From: an uncultured Acidimicrobiales bacterium
GTDB taxonomy: Bacteria; Actinomycetota; Acidimicrobiia; Acidimicrobiales; SHLQ01
DNA length: 64,000 bases
Assembly (NCBI GenBank): GCA_938015295.1
Contig: CALLQB010000001.1
Coordinates: 41,260 to 105,259 of the forward strand
Direction: 5' to 3'
The notes beneath the pieces were generated by a model. It ran no database searches, was not told where the DNA came from, and was given only the letters and a program-made list of their open reading frames with translations. The position numbers were made by a program, and so were the translations under genes. Below, piece after piece: positions 8,579-18,048 of the stretch (position 1 is its first letter; each line of letters opens with the position of its first letter).

Positions 8579-8788
8579 GAAGAGTCGGGGCCTTTCGCGA
8601 GGGGGTTAACCAAGAACGCTATGTGGTTCTCCGTCGGCGACCCTAGAGCAATCGTGAGGTCCGCGCGGTCACCCGTTCAATCGAGCCGAACCAAACGGGT
8701 GCCTTTTCTGCCGTTGCAGCAGCTGGTGTGAGCCGAGTTGTTGGGTCGATGTAGGGCGAACCACCAAGCGAGAGGCCATAATGGCGCG

Positions 8789-9790
8789 GTGACTGGAAAC
8801 GACGACGACGCCATCGATATCGATCCGAGTGGGCTTGCCGACCAAGACGCTGCCGTGGACGGTGCGAGTGAGGCGAACCCCGGGACAGAAGATGTAGATG
8901 TAGATGTAGATGTAGATGTAGATGTAGATGTAGATGAAACAACCGGAGAAGAAGGGCCGGCGACGATTTCGTTGAACGGCGGACCAGAATTCTGTTTCCA
9001 GTGTGCAAGCGAGTACGTGGCCGGTACCTCGGTGTGTCCCGAGTGTGGCGTTGGCTTGGTGAACGACCGACCGATGGCGGTGACCTCTGTCGGTAGCGAA
9101 GACGAGGAGCAGTTGGCATACGAACTCCACGAGTGGGCGTTCGAATCGCGTCGGATGGTCGATCAGGTTCTCACCAACGAAGGCGTTGAACATGCGTGGC
9201 AAGGAGCAGTGTTGATTGTTCGCGACGCCGACGAGGCGCGCGTTGACTCTGTCGTTGATGCCATCGAACGCACCACGCTGCCCACACTTGCCGAAGATGC
9301 GCCCAAGGAGGTCTACGGCATGGACGGCTGGGACTCCGAACAACAAAGCGAGTTGTCGTCTCGTCTTGGGCTCGGTGGCATAGCCCATGAGTTCAACGTC
9401 GAAGGCGACCTGGTTGTCCTCGAGGCCGATGAAGAGGCCGTCGAGGCAATTTTTGATGCCCTCCTTGACGAGATCGAAGCCGCCGATGACGACGGTTCAG
9501 AGTTGGTCGCACTCGAAGGTCTCGAGGCAAACAAGCTGATGAGCGAGGTGTTCGCGGCGGCGAGTCGACTCGCCAAAGACGCCCGCGACTACAAAGGGGT
9601 CCTTGGCCTCAGCGAACATGGCCAAAAGATGATGGGTTGCAAACGCCCCTTTGGCTTCGACTCGGCAACGTGGGGCGGCATCACCGAGTTGGTGCAGGCC
9701 ATCCAGGTTGACCTCGAAAACAACGGCGACGACGAAGACATTTCGGAGAACGCGACCGCGCTTCGCGACACCCTTCGCAATCTGATCTGA
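8789..9790 (+). CDS. Zinc-ribbon protein with an acidic N-terminus and DUF2007-like segments
   Basis: 333 residues from a GTG at 8789; a start at 8738 would add a basic, non-matching leader. The first 50 residues are acidic and hold a perfect (DV)7 run encoded by a hexanucleotide repeat. A zinc ribbon follows, with CFQC at residues 69-72 and CPEC at 83-86. After it come two segments of the type VDQVLTNEGVEHAWQGAVLI and a matching one that ends in EADEEAVEAIFDALLDEIE, which resemble duplicated DUF2007-like signal-transducing domains. The C-terminal 100 residues are helical and unassigned. It probably works in the cytoplasm in protein or nucleic-acid binding; no enzyme motif is seen. Confidence 0.8.
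   Translation: MTGNDDDAIDIDPSGLADQDAAVDGASEANPGTEDVDVDVDVDVDVDVDETTGEEGPATISLNGGPEFCFQCASEYVAGTSVCPECGVGLVNDRPMAVTSVGSEDEEQLAYELHEWAFESRRMVDQVLTNEGVEHAWQGAVLIVRDADEARVDSVVDAIERTTLPTLAEDAPKEVYGMDGWDSEQQSELSSRLGLGGIAHEFNVEGDLVVLEADEEAVEAIFDALLDEIEAADDDGSELVALEGLEANKLMSEVFAAASRLAKDARDYKGVLGLSEHGQKMMGCKRPFGFDSATWGGITELVQAIQVDLENNGDDEDISENATALRDTLRNLI
8891..8932 (+). repeat. Hexanucleotide microsatellite, seven perfect GATGTA copies
   Basis: Seven uninterrupted copies of GATGTA, followed by a variant GATGAA, inside the acidic N-terminus of the zinc-ribbon gene. The unit is two codons (Asp-Val), so a change in copy number alters linker length without shifting the frame. The codons GAT and GTA are not the preferred ones here (GAC and GTC/GTG dominate), so the run looks like recent slippage expansion rather than selected sequence. 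Confidence 0.97.
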
Positions 9791-9829
9791 CGTCGTCTGG
9801 CTTCGGGTGCCAACACAGCGACCAGTACG

Positions 9830-10549
9830 ATGGCGTCAGTGTTGCTGGCCGAGCTCGAAATATTTCACTCACGTCCCATTGCCCCGACCCGCCGTGTAGC
9901 CCTCGGCCAGAGTCGGCTGCCAGTCGACCCTGCGCCCGGTCACGGTGGCGTACTTCTTGGGGGAGTCGTGGCACGTTTCTCGGGCGAAATGGACCCCGAC
10001 CTGTTCCCCGATATCTTTGCGCTGACCCGCGAACTCGAAGCCGGATTGCGTATTGCTCAGCCGCGTCTGCGTCACCGACTTCAACAAGATGTGGTGGGTT
10101 TGGGTAGCAGCGTCCAGCGCCTGGTGAAAAGTGAAGGTGAATTGGCCTACAACTTTGAGGAGGGCAAGGGTGCCCCCGAACAATTTGTTCTGGGCGCAAT
10201 CTATGCGGCCGGCGAACTTCCCCTTGTCACGCGCCAGCCGGTTATGGAAACGATTCGCAAGGGTCTCCGGTGGAGCGGGCCGGTCGGTCCGTCGCTGATC
10301 TTTCACCTGCTCGGCGGGTCCGCTGCGGCCGTCGGCTCATTGTCTATGGGCACCGGCGACCCGGTGCTGTGGGCGCTCGAAGTCCTCGGATTCGGCGGCA
10401 CTGAGGCAACCCCGGCGAAGAAAATCATCCAGACGCGGTTTCGCGACCTACTTCGCGACGCACATCCCGATCACGGTGGCGGGTCTGATGACGCTGCCGA
10501 CCGCATAAGCGAACTCACCGAAGCTCGACGAATTCTGCTCGCATCGTGA
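9830..10549 (+). CDS. Protein with a C-terminal J-domain
   Basis: 239 residues. The last 47 residues form a DnaJ-like domain: FRDLLRDAHPDHGGGSDDAA carries the HPD tripeptide at about 212-214 after helix II, and ISELTEARRILL forms helix III. J-domains stimulate the ATPase of DnaK. The domain lies at the C-terminus instead of the usual N-terminus, and there is no Gly/Phe linker or zinc finger, so this is a specialised (class C) co-chaperone. The first 190 residues are of unknown family, with a hydrophobic stretch near 155-175 (GPSLIFHLLGGSAAAVGSL) that may touch the membrane. The stop overlaps the GTG of the hydrolase gene. Confidence 0.8.
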   Translation: MASVLLAELEIFHSRPIAPTRRVALGQSRLPVDPAPGHGGVLLGGVVARFSGEMDPDLFPDIFALTRELEAGLRIAQPRLRHRLQQDVVGLGSSVQRLVKSEGELAYNFEEGKGAPEQFVLGAIYAAGELPLVTRQPVMETIRKGLRWSGPVGPSLIFHLLGGSAAAVGSLSMGTGDPVLWALEVLGFGGTEATPAKKIIQTRFRDLLRDAHPDHGGGSDDAADRISELTEARRILLAS

Positions 10550-11082
10550 AGCCGGGAGCACTGTTGTTAACCCCGGGAGCGGGGGCCGACCGCAACCATC
10601 AGACGCTGGTGGCGCTCGACGAGGCAATCGCGTTGCCGACGCACCGCATCGACATCAAATCAAGAAGCCAGAACAAGGTCGTAGCGCTACTCGAGGATGC
10701 TGCTGCCGAGCTCTGCGCTGAAGCGAAGGTTCGGCCAAGTCGACTCGTGCTCGGAGGTCGGTCGTTTGGCGGACGCATGTGTTCGATCGCGGTAGCTGAG
10801 GGGTTGGCTGCCCGGGGCCTTGTCCTTCTGAGTTATCCGCTGCATCCACCAGGCAAGCCCGAGAAACTCCGCACCGCTCACTTCGCGCAGCTCAACGTTC
10901 CGGTACTTTTTGTGTCGGGCGACCGAGATCCCTTTGGTACCCCTGACGAGTTTGCCGAACACGTAGGCGACATCCCCGGGCCGGTGACCCAAATATGGAT
11001 CGAAGGCGGACGTCACGATGTAAAGGGACGCGAAGACGAGGTTGTCGCCGCGGTTCAAACGTGGTTGGCCACTCTCAAGTAA
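10546..11082 (+). CDS. Alpha/beta hydrolase of the KANSL3/TEX30-like family
   Basis: 178 residues. LLLTPGAGADRNH gives the oxyanion-side loop, GGRSFGGRM places the nucleophile Ser near residue 73, FVSGDRDPFGTPDEF holds the acid and GGRHDVKG the catalytic His. This matches small alpha/beta hydrolases annotated as dienelactone-hydrolase or KANSL3/TEX30-like; the substrate is unknown. The GTG start overlaps the J-domain gene's stop (GTGA), so the two are translationally coupled. It converges on the next gene with about 50 bases between, where I see no strong terminator. Confidence 0.85.
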   Translation: MKPGALLLTPGAGADRNHQTLVALDEAIALPTHRIDIKSRSQNKVVALLEDAAAELCAEAKVRPSRLVLGGRSFGGRMCSIAVAEGLAARGLVLLSYPLHPPGKPEKLRTAHFAQLNVPVLFVSGDRDPFGTPDEFAEHVGDIPGPVTQIWIEGGRHDVKGREDEVVAAVQTWLATLK

Positions 11083-11133
11083 TGCTCGAACTGCTCCGCT
11101 AGTGCTTGGTTGCTGAGGCGAAAGAGCTAGTGA

Positions 11134-12009
11134 CTAGAGAGACGTGAATTCGACCTGTACCTCGGTGCCGGCCTCGGGAGCTTCTGCGTCATGGGCGCTC
11201 ACCACGATGTCCACGGCGGACGAATCACGGGTTGCCACCGCGCCAGAGGGAGGCTTTGGCGAGACGTCAAAACCCAGACGCTCGAGTTCGGTTGCGACTG
11301 CTGCAGCGACGACGCCTTCAGCCGCTGAGCACGTTGCAAATACCGCATGATGGTCGTTGGTGGTCGGACCGACCTTCGGTAGGAGGTCGCAGGGCATAGC
11401 AATACCGCTCAGAAGTGTGCTGAGCGGCGCGTGATCGAAGGTCGCGTTATTTGACGAATGGGTCTCTCGAACTTGGGGGTCGAAGAGGCCTCCGGTGGCT
11501 TGCGCCGCTGCAGCGCCGCCAACCGAAGCGCGTTGCGTCGGGTTCATTGCAGCGAGCACCGAAGGTTCTATCTCAGCAGTGGTGACAAGCGGATCGGTGG
11601 CAAGCGGGTCAAGGCGCGAAGCGATCTCTGACACCGGAAGTCGGTCGCCAGCGTCTGGCGGTGCTGCCGCGGCCGCAACTGACGGCTGCACGATTTCGTG
11701 TGCCTCGAGTTCTGGGGTCGCCTGTTCTGCCGCCTGTTCTGGTGACGCCGGATCGGCTGCGGTTTCGGCAGCCGGGGCAACCTCGTTCGCGGCGACTTGA
11801 GGCACGCCGGTTTCTGCATCGCCCGGTTTTGCCGGAGCCCAACGTTCGGGAGAGTCGAGCGGCAACTCGTCGGTCGTAGTATCGGTTTCGGTCTCTTCGA
11901 CCTTTGGCTTCCGGTTGGCGGCGCGGTAGATGTACACGCACACCGACATGGCGAACCAGATCCAAAAGAGGGTCACAAGTGCGGCTGGCATGGTGTGCCC
12001 GTCGGTCAA
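11134..12009 (-). CDS. Membrane-anchored acidic Ala/Glu-rich protein of unknown function
   Basis: 291 residues; ATGs at 12009 and 11991 are both possible starts. One N-terminal membrane segment (ALVTLFWIWFAMSVCVYIY) is followed by a basic RAANRKPK stop and then about 150 residues rich in Ala, Glu, Pro and Thr, with runs such as EQAAEQATPELEAHE that look disordered. The C-terminal 90 residues are more ordered (SGIAMPCDLLPKVGPTTNDHHA) and end in QVEFTSL. No family is recognised. The likely topology leaves most of the chain in the cytoplasm. The start lies about 100 bases from the divergent rarA gene, so they may share a promoter region. Confidence 0.7.
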   Translation of the reverse strand: MTDGHTMPAALVTLFWIWFAMSVCVYIYRAANRKPKVEETETDTTTDELPLDSPERWAPAKPGDAETGVPQVAANEVAPAAETAADPASPEQAAEQATPELEAHEIVQPSVAAAAAPPDAGDRLPVSEIASRLDPLATDPLVTTAEIEPSVLAAMNPTQRASVGGAAAAQATGGLFDPQVRETHSSNNATFDHAPLSTLLSGIAMPCDLLPKVGPTTNDHHAVFATCSAAEGVVAAAVATELERLGFDVSPKPPSGAVATRDSSAVDIVVSAHDAEAPEAGTEVQVEFTSL

Positions 12010-12108
12010 AGAACGACTGGTTCAAGGCTTCGGCGGCGGCCTTGCTCGTCATCTTCGCCGCAATTCGGGGCTACGTTTTGGTCGTGACCCCACCAGAAAC
12101 GTCCCAGG

Positions 12109-13407
12109 ATGGCTGATGATCTCTTTAGCGCAGCGGCCGAACAGCGTCTCGAGCAGCGAGCGCCACTGGCAGCTCGACTCCGTCCGAGGCACCTCGACGA
12201 TGTTGTGGGACAGCAACATTTGGTCGGCGCCGGAAAGCCGTTGCGCTCGCTCATCGAGACCGATCGCCTGTCATCGGTCATTTTTTGGGGCCCGCCAGGA
12301 ACAGGGAAGACCACCATTGCCGAACTCATCGCCCATTCCACGGCGAAAGCGTTCGAAAAGCTGTCCGCCGTAAGCGCCTCGGTGAAAGATGTTCGAGAGG
12401 TGATAGCGAAGTCTGAGCAGCGTTTGGGCGAGCGTGGTCAAGGCACGATCTTATTTCTCGATGAGGTCCACCGCTTCAACAAAAGCCAACAGGATGCGCT
12501 GCTTCCCTCGGTTGAGTCTGGTCTCATCGTGCTCATCGGCGCGACCACCGAGAACCCGTACTTTGAAGTGAACCCGCCGCTGCTTTCACGCTCGACCCTG
12601 TTCCGTCTCGAATCGCTCGACCGCGACGCAATCATCGAGCTGTGCGAGCGAGGGCTTCGAGCCGAGGGGGCTACCTCCTCACCAGAGGCGGTCGCTCACC
12701 TAGCTGATCGTGCCGGAGGAGATGGACGCCACGCGCTCACCAGCCTTGAGGTGGCTGTTGCGATCGCCGCCGACCGGGCGATGCCGCCCGAAGTCACCCT
12801 CGACGACGCTGAGGCGGCGTTGGGTGCCAAAGCGCTCCGCTACGGCCGCGATGAGCACTACGACGTCATCTCGGCGTTCATAAAGAGCATTCGTGGCTCC
12901 GACGTCGACGCAGGTCTGTACTGGCTGGCGCGCATGCTTGAGGCGGGTGAAGACGCTCGATTCATTGCTCGCCGTCTCGTGATCTTGGCGAGCGAAGATA
13001 TCGGAATGGCTGATCCAATGTCGCTACTCATCGCCGACGCCGCGGCCCGGGCGGTCGAGTTTGTCGGTCTCCCCGAAGCGCAGCTCAACCTTTCGCAGGC
13101 GGTCATTCATCTTGCGTCGGCGCCGAAGTCCAACCGGGCGACCACCGCAATAGCGAACGCCCGACATGCAGCACGGGAGGCCACGGGAGAAGGGGCAGTG
13201 CCGCCAGCGCTGCGAGACGGCCACTATCAGGGTGCTGCCTCGCTGGGTCACGGGGTCGGCTACCGGTATCCGCACGACGACGACCGCGGCTGGGTCGAGC
13301 AGCAGTACCTTCCTGATGAGCTGGTAGGTGAGCGGTTCTACGAGCCGTCGCCACATGGCTTCGAGGCCGAGGTCGCCAAGCGAGCGGGCGAACGCAGCGG
13401 CGAATAG
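12109..13407 (+). CDS. rarA: Replication-associated recombination protein A (MgsA/WRNIP1 family ATPase)
   Basis: 432 residues, the normal length. AAA+ signature: Walker [11 protein letters not shown] near residue 60, Walker [17 protein letters not shown], sensor [18 protein letters not shown], and the C-terminal oligomerisation region with [17 protein letters not shown] and SEDIGMADP. RarA acts at stalled replication forks together with the clamp and SSB. In actinobacteria it commonly precedes alaS, as here. The N-terminal [17 protein letters not shown] is typical. Confidence 0.96.
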   Translation: MADDLFSAAAEQRLEQRAPLAARLRPRHLDDVVGQQHLVGAGKPLRSLIETDRLSSVIFWGPPGTGKTTIAELIAHSTAKAFEKLSAVSASVKDVREVIAKSEQRLGERGQGTILFLDEVHRFNKSQQDALLPSVESGLIVLIGATTENPYFEVNPPLLSRSTLFRLESLDRDAIIELCERGLRAEGATSSPEAVAHLADRAGGDGRHALTSLEVAVAIAADRAMPPEVTLDDAEAALGAKALRYGRDEHYDVISAFIKSIRGSDVDAGLYWLARMLEAGEDARFIARRLVILASEDIGMADPMSLLIADAAARAVEFVGLPEAQLNLSQAVIHLASAPKSNRATTAIANARHAAREATGEGAVPPALRDGHYQGAASLGHGVGYRYPHDDDRGWVEQQYLPDELVGERFYEPSPHGFEAEVAKRAGERSGE

Positions 13408-13429
13408 GCCGAACCACTAGGATCGTTAC

Positions 13430-13717
13430 ATGTTCAAGCGCGTGGTGTGGACGGGAGTCGGTTACGGACTGGGGCTCGGATCTTCAGTTCTTGTGCAGCG
13501 CAAAGTGAAGCGCGCCGTCGAGCGCTACACCCCCGAGAGTGTTCGAGTTGAAGCCGCCGAGCGATCGAAGAACACCGCTGCGAAGGTAAAAGAGCTCACG
13601 TCAGATGTCCGGTCGGTGGTACAGAAGGTCCGCAACGCAGGCGATGACGTCGATCTTCGAACGCCAGCCCACGGAGCTCCTCGCCGAAGTCGAGGCGGGC
13701 CCTACCGACACCGGTAA
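13430..13717 (+). CDS. Small conserved-position hypothetical protein between rarA and alaS
   Basis: 95 residues. A short hydrophobic N-terminus (VVWTGVGYGLGLGSSVLVQ) is followed by a charged, Val/Lys-rich helical stretch (VEAAERSKNTAAKVKELTS) that may form a coiled coil. A basic tail with many Arg and Gly closes the chain. Many actinobacteria have a small protein of this kind between rarA and alaS; its job is unknown. It begins 22 bases after rarA and ends 12 bases before alaS, so it is almost certainly in the same transcript. Confidence 0.75.
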   Translation: MFKRVVWTGVGYGLGLGSSVLVQRKVKRAVERYTPESVRVEAAERSKNTAAKVKELTSDVRSVVQKVRNAGDDVDLRTPAHGAPRRSRGGPYRHR

Positions 13718-13729
13718 ACTCGCGGCACC

Positions 13730-16288
13730 ATGAAAGCCAACGAATTACGCCGCGCGTTCACATCCTTCTTTATCGAGCGTGGGCACACCGAGGTCGAATC
13801 CGCCAGCGTCATCCCGCACGACGCGACGCTTCTGTTCACCAACTCCGGAATGGTGCCGTTCAAGCCGTACTTCGTCGGCGAGGAAACTCCGCCGTATTCC
13901 CGCGCCGTAACCGTGCAAAAGGCGGTCCGAGCGGGCGGCAAACACAACGACCTTGAAGAGGTCGGTCGTACCACCCGCCATCTCACGTTCTTTGAGATGA
14001 TGGGCAACTTCTCGTTCGGCGACTACTTCAAGGAACAGGCGATTCCGTGGGCCTGGGAGTTCGTCACCGATGTGCTTGGCCTCGACGCCGACAAGTTGTG
14101 GGTAACGGTGCATCTCACCGACGACGAAGCCGCCGATATCTGGGTACAGCAGGTGGGCGTGCCCGCCGAACGTGTGCAGAGGCTCGACGAAGATAACTGG
14201 TGGCGGATGGCCGACACCGGACCAAACGGGCCGTGCTCAGAGATCTTCTATGACCTCGGCGAACAATACGGTGAGGATGGTGGTCCAGAACACGGCGGCG
14301 AGCACCGGTTTATTGAGATCTGGAACTTGGTGTTCATGCAGTTCGAACAGCAGCCCGACGGCGAACAGGTTCCTTTGCCAAAGCCCAGTATCGATACTGG
14401 CGCTGGCCTCGAACGAATCCTGAGCGTGTTGCAGGGTGTCTCCTCGGTGTGGGAAACCGACGAGTTCGTTCGGCTCCTCGCCGCCGCAACCGATATCACC
14501 GGCGTTGAAGACGGCGCGGGCACCGAATCTGACGTGTCGCTTCGGGTTTTCGCTGATCACGCAAGGTCAACGACCTTCATGATCAGCGACGGCGTGTTTC
14601 CCTCGAATGAAGACCGTGGGTTTGTGTTGCGACGCATCATCCGGCGCGCGGTGCGCCATGCTTACATTCTTGGCGTCGAGACCACAGTGATGCCGCGGAT
14701 GATCGATGCCGTGGTCGACATCATGGGTGCCGACTACCCCGAAATTGTCAAGAACCACGACTACATCCGCGACGTCATCGAACGCGAAGAAGAGGTATTT
14801 CGCCAAACCTTGGCGACGGGTTCGAACATTCTTGACGCGAAGCTGGCCGAGCTTTCGCCGGGCGACGTGCTTCCCGGCGAAGTGGCGTTTCAGCTCCACG
14901 ACACTTACGGCTTCCCGTTGGGCGTCACCGAAGAGATCGTGGCCGAACGAGGCGTCACGGTCGACCACGGCGGGTTTGAAGCGGCAATGGACCAACAGCG
15001 CAGCCGTGCGAAAGCGGCCCGAAATACCGATGCGGGCGACTTTGACCCCATGCCCTATCGCGAGATCGCTGATACCAGCGGACCTACGGTTTTTGTTGGT
15101 CGCGACGAAACCGAAGCGACTGGGCAGGTGCTGTTGGTCGATGAAACCTCGATCGTGCTCGACACGACGCCGTTTTATGCCGAAAGCGGCGGACAGGTCG
15201 GCGATTCGGGAACGATCACCACCGACACCGGCACTGCAACAATCGAAAATGTTGTGTACGGCGTGCCCGGGGTTCATCGGCACCTGATCTCTTCGGTCGA
15301 AGGCACCATTACCGCCGGCCAAACCGCTACCGCCAGCTTTGACATCGAGCGTCGTAACGCGATTCGTCGAAACCATACCGGTACCCACATTTTGCACTGG
15401 GCGTTGCGTCGGGTACTTGGCGATCACGTCAAACAGCAGGGCTCCTATGTCGGCCCCGACCGTCTCCGCTTTGACTTCTCGCACTACGACGCACTCAGCG
15501 CCGAACAGATTGCCGAGATCGAAGATCTGGCAAACCGCGAGATCCTCGACAACGAGTCTGTCCGCCATTTCGAGACCTCGAAAGACAGCGCAGAAGAACT
15601 TGGCGCCATTGCATTCTTCGGCGACAAATACGGCGATGTCGTGCGGGTACTCGAGGCAGGGCGCAACTCGATCGAGTTGTGCGGCGGAACCCACGTCAGC
15701 GCGTTGGGCGACATTGGTCCGGTAAAGATTGTGGCCGAAAGTTCGATCGGTTCAAATATTCGACGTCTCGAAGCGTTGACCGGCAGCGGACCAGTTGAAC
15801 GTCTTCGCCAACGCGAAGGGCTGGTCGATCAGGTAGCAGCATTGGTTGGCGTCGCCCCCGACGACGTGGTCGAAGGCGTCGAACGGCGCCTTGGCGAAGC
15901 CAAGACGCTTCGCAAAGAAATTGCTGATCTTCGCCGTCAGGTGGCCATCGGGCAGGCCGGCGAACTGGCGGCCCAGGCCGTAGGTGGCGTGCTCGTTGCT
16001 CGTGTCGAAGATCTTGACCAAGGCGGTTTGCGAGATCTCGCGGTAGCAATCCGCGACCGCGACGGTATTGACGCGGTCGTGTTGGGATCGGCTCCCGAGA
16101 AGGGTGTTTTCCTCGCGGCCGCTGCTGCCCCCGGCTCGTCGTTCGATGCGGGCGCCTTGATCGAAGAGGCAAAGAAGACCATCGGCGGTGGTGGTCGCCC
16201 CGGAGCCGAGCTGGCAACCGCCGGCGGCAAGGCTCCCGAGAACCTCGATGCAGCACTCGACCAGGCGCGCGCTGCGGCGGGCCTTTGA
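13730..16288 (+). CDS. alaS: Alanyl-tRNA synthetase
   Basis: 852 residues, slightly shorter than the usual 870-890. Class II catalytic core at the N-terminus (TNSGMVPFKPYFVGEETPP, then GRTTRHLTFFEMMGNFSFG), the tRNA-recognition region in the middle, the editing domain with HTGTHILHWAL and the zinc/editing motif CGGTHVSALGDIG, and the C-Ala domain ending in GGGGRPGAELATAGG. It charges tRNA-Ala and clears mischarged Ser and Gly. The stop overlaps the TTG start of ruvX (TTGA). A long open frame on the opposite strand is a shadow of codon bias. Confidence 0.98.
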   Translation: MKANELRRAFTSFFIERGHTEVESASVIPHDATLLFTNSGMVPFKPYFVGEETPPYSRAVTVQKAVRAGGKHNDLEEVGRTTRHLTFFEMMGNFSFGDYFKEQAIPWAWEFVTDVLGLDADKLWVTVHLTDDEAADIWVQQVGVPAERVQRLDEDNWWRMADTGPNGPCSEIFYDLGEQYGEDGGPEHGGEHRFIEIWNLVFMQFEQQPDGEQVPLPKPSIDTGAGLERILSVLQGVSSVWETDEFVRLLAAATDITGVEDGAGTESDVSLRVFADHARSTTFMISDGVFPSNEDRGFVLRRIIRRAVRHAYILGVETTVMPRMIDAVVDIMGADYPEIVKNHDYIRDVIEREEEVFRQTLATGSNILDAKLAELSPGDVLPGEVAFQLHDTYGFPLGVTEEIVAERGVTVDHGGFEAAMDQQRSRAKAARNTDAGDFDPMPYREIADTSGPTVFVGRDETEATGQVLLVDETSIVLDTTPFYAESGGQVGDSGTITTDTGTATIENVVYGVPGVHRHLISSVEGTITAGQTATASFDIERRNAIRRNHTGTHILHWALRRVLGDHVKQQGSYVGPDRLRFDFSHYDALSAEQIAEIEDLANREILDNESVRHFETSKDSAEELGAIAFFGDKYGDVVRVLEAGRNSIELCGGTHVSALGDIGPVKIVAESSIGSNIRRLEALTGSGPVERLRQREGLVDQVAALVGVAPDDVVEGVERRLGEAKTLRKEIADLRRQVAIGQAGELAAQAVGGVLVARVEDLDQGGLRDLAVAIRDRDGIDAVVLGSAPEKGVFLAAAAAPGSSFDAGALIEEAKKTIGGGGRPGAELATAGGKAPENLDAALDQARAAAGL

Positions 16289-16716
16289 GGGCTCTCGGAC
16301 TCGACTTTGGGTCAAAGCGGATAGGTGTAGCGATTTCCGATTCTGATGGCCGGGTCGCGACACCAATCGACACCGTGCATCGTTCGGGCGACCGTCAGCG
16401 AGAACACCGCGAGATCGCTGCGTTGGTGATCGAATGGGAAGCCGAGGTGGTGGTTGCCGGGTTACCGCTGTCGCTCGACGGCAGCCATGGCCCGGCCGCC
16501 AAAGGTGTTCTCAAAGAAGTTGCTCAACTGGGTGCCACACTTCGCGTGCCCGTTGAGACCTACGATGAACGCTTAACTACCGTGACTGCCGACAGGTCGC
16601 TCATGGAACAGAACCTCGGTGCTGCCGAACGACGCAAGGTGGTCGATCGGGTTGCGGCCGCGGTGATGCTCCAAGCCTGGCTCGATCGACAGCTCTCCGA
16701 GGATCCTCTTACCTGA
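16285..16716 (+). CDS. ruvX: Holliday junction resolvase-like protein (YqgF)
   Basis: 143 residues. RNase H-like fold: ALGLDFGSKRIGVAISD carries the first catalytic Asp, VVAGLPLSLDGSHGPAA the second strand, and ETYDERLTTVTADRSL the central acidic residue. In E. coli the family processes the 5' end of pre-16S rRNA. The start is TTG, overlapping the alaS stop by four bases; no other start precedes the GLDFG motif. The stop shares one base with the mltG ATG. The alaS-ruvX-mltG order is conserved in actinobacteria. Confidence 0.95.
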   Translation: MRALGLDFGSKRIGVAISDSDGRVATPIDTVHRSGDRQREHREIAALVIEWEAEVVVAGLPLSLDGSHGPAAKGVLKEVAQLGATLRVPVETYDERLTTVTADRSLMEQNLGAAERRKVVDRVAAAVMLQAWLDRQLSEDPLT

Positions 16717-18044
16717 TGAACAATCCCTCCGATCTCTCCGAACCGAACCAGGGGCGTGCTGGAAGCACGGTCACACATCCCGGCGCGCCGGTCGAGCAGC
16801 ACGCTCCGCAGCAATACGTGCAGGGATACCAGCGGCCCGACCAACCGGCGCAGCCGCACATCGAATACATCGACCCCCGCGATTATGTTCGCCTGCCCCG
16901 TCGGTCAGGACCGTTGCGCAGGCTGGCTATCGTTTCTATTGTTCTCGGTTTCGCATTGTTCTATGCGGTTGGGGTCGTCGATGATTGGGCGGCTGGGCAG
17001 GTCGTTCCAACAGATCCCATTGGCGAAGAAATCGAGTTCCTCATTGCTGACGGCGAAGGCACGAACACGACCGCCCAAAACCTTGCCGGAGCTGGGGTCA
17101 TCAGCAACCCGACACTCTTTCGTTACTGGCTGCGATGCCCAGGTGCCGCGAAACCGCTGCTCGATTGTGAAGACGAACAGATCGTCAGCTTTCAGGCCGG
17201 CAAGTACCGGCTCAACCGCAACATGGGCTTTCAAGACGTTGTCGATCGGCTCAACCTTGGCTCGATTCCGCCAGAGGACTTCTCGGTCACTATCCCCGAA
17301 GGTCTCACCGTCGACCAGATGATCGACCGCCTCGTCGCAGAGAACTCGAAGTACAACGCCGAGGATTTCCGACTTGAGCTCGACAACCTGCAGGTCGAAA
17401 GCCGCTTCCTGGCATCGGTGACCTCGCTTCGCTCCGACGCCGACGGGTTCCGCACGCCGTATGAAGGCATTCTTTTCCCGAGCACCTACCAGGTCCGCGA
17501 AGATGCAGGAACGAGCGAGATCAGTATTCTGCGCAACATGGCCCAGACGATGGAGCTCGTCTACGACCGGTCGATTGAAGCGGCCGGCGGATCGCTTCCG
17601 ACAGTTGCACAGGAGCTGGAGCTCACCGACTATGACATTTTGGTGATTGCCTCGTTGATCGAAGAAGAAGCAAAGATTGACGCTGATCGTCCCAAGATCG
17701 CCCGGGTTATCTACAACCGCCTCCTTCGTGGTGAGGCTCTCGGTATCGACGCCAGTACCCGCTATGCGGTGAACAAACGACCGGGAGATCCGTTGCTCCA
17801 GAGTGACCTTGACTCCGAGTCGCCGTACAACACCCGAAATTCTTCGGTGACAGCACTACCGCCAACACCGATTGCTGCGCCAGGCGAAGCGTCGTTGAAA
17901 GCCGCGCTTGCTCCAGCCGAAGGTGACTGGTTTTTCTATGTCCTCACCGACGAGGGTGGGGTAGCCGGGGCACACACGTTCGCGGTCACCAACAGCGAGT
18001 TCCAAGCCGCCAAAGATATCTGCGTCGAGAAGGGCTACTGCTGA
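16716..18044 (+). CDS. mltG: Endolytic murein transglycosylase
   Basis: 442 residues. A Pro/Gln-rich cytoplasmic N-terminus (about 60 residues) leads to one membrane segment (LAIVSIVLGFALFYAVGVV) and then the extracytoplasmic YceG domain. A LysM-like half precedes the catalytic half, which holds ASLIEEEAKIDADRPKIAR with the likely catalytic Glu, YNRLLRGEALGIDAS, SPYNTRNSS and LPPTPIAAPGEASLKAAL. MltG cuts nascent glycan strands and so sets their length. It is coupled to ruvX by a one-base overlap and lies 4 bases before aroE. Confidence 0.95.
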   Translation: MNNPSDLSEPNQGRAGSTVTHPGAPVEQHAPQQYVQGYQRPDQPAQPHIEYIDPRDYVRLPRRSGPLRRLAIVSIVLGFALFYAVGVVDDWAAGQVVPTDPIGEEIEFLIADGEGTNTTAQNLAGAGVISNPTLFRYWLRCPGAAKPLLDCEDEQIVSFQAGKYRLNRNMGFQDVVDRLNLGSIPPEDFSVTIPEGLTVDQMIDRLVAENSKYNAEDFRLELDNLQVESRFLASVTSLRSDADGFRTPYEGILFPSTYQVREDAGTSEISILRNMAQTMELVYDRSIEAAGGSLPTVAQELELTDYDILVIASLIEEEAKIDADRPKIARVIYNRLLRGEALGIDASTRYAVNKRPGDPLLQSDLDSESPYNTRNSSVTALPPTPIAAPGEASLKAALAPAEGDWFFYVLTDEGGVAGAHTFAVTNSEFQAAKDICVEKGYC

Positions 18045-18048
18045 TCGC

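Noticed and set aside
8669..9388. Minus-strand frame with a (Tyr-Ile) repeat
   Set aside because: It is the antisense reading of the GATGTA repeat and of the zinc-ribbon gene, which has real zinc-binding motifs.
14567..15694. 375-codon open frame on the minus strand inside alaS
   Set aside because: Antisense shadow of alaS, which has all its domains in the other strand.
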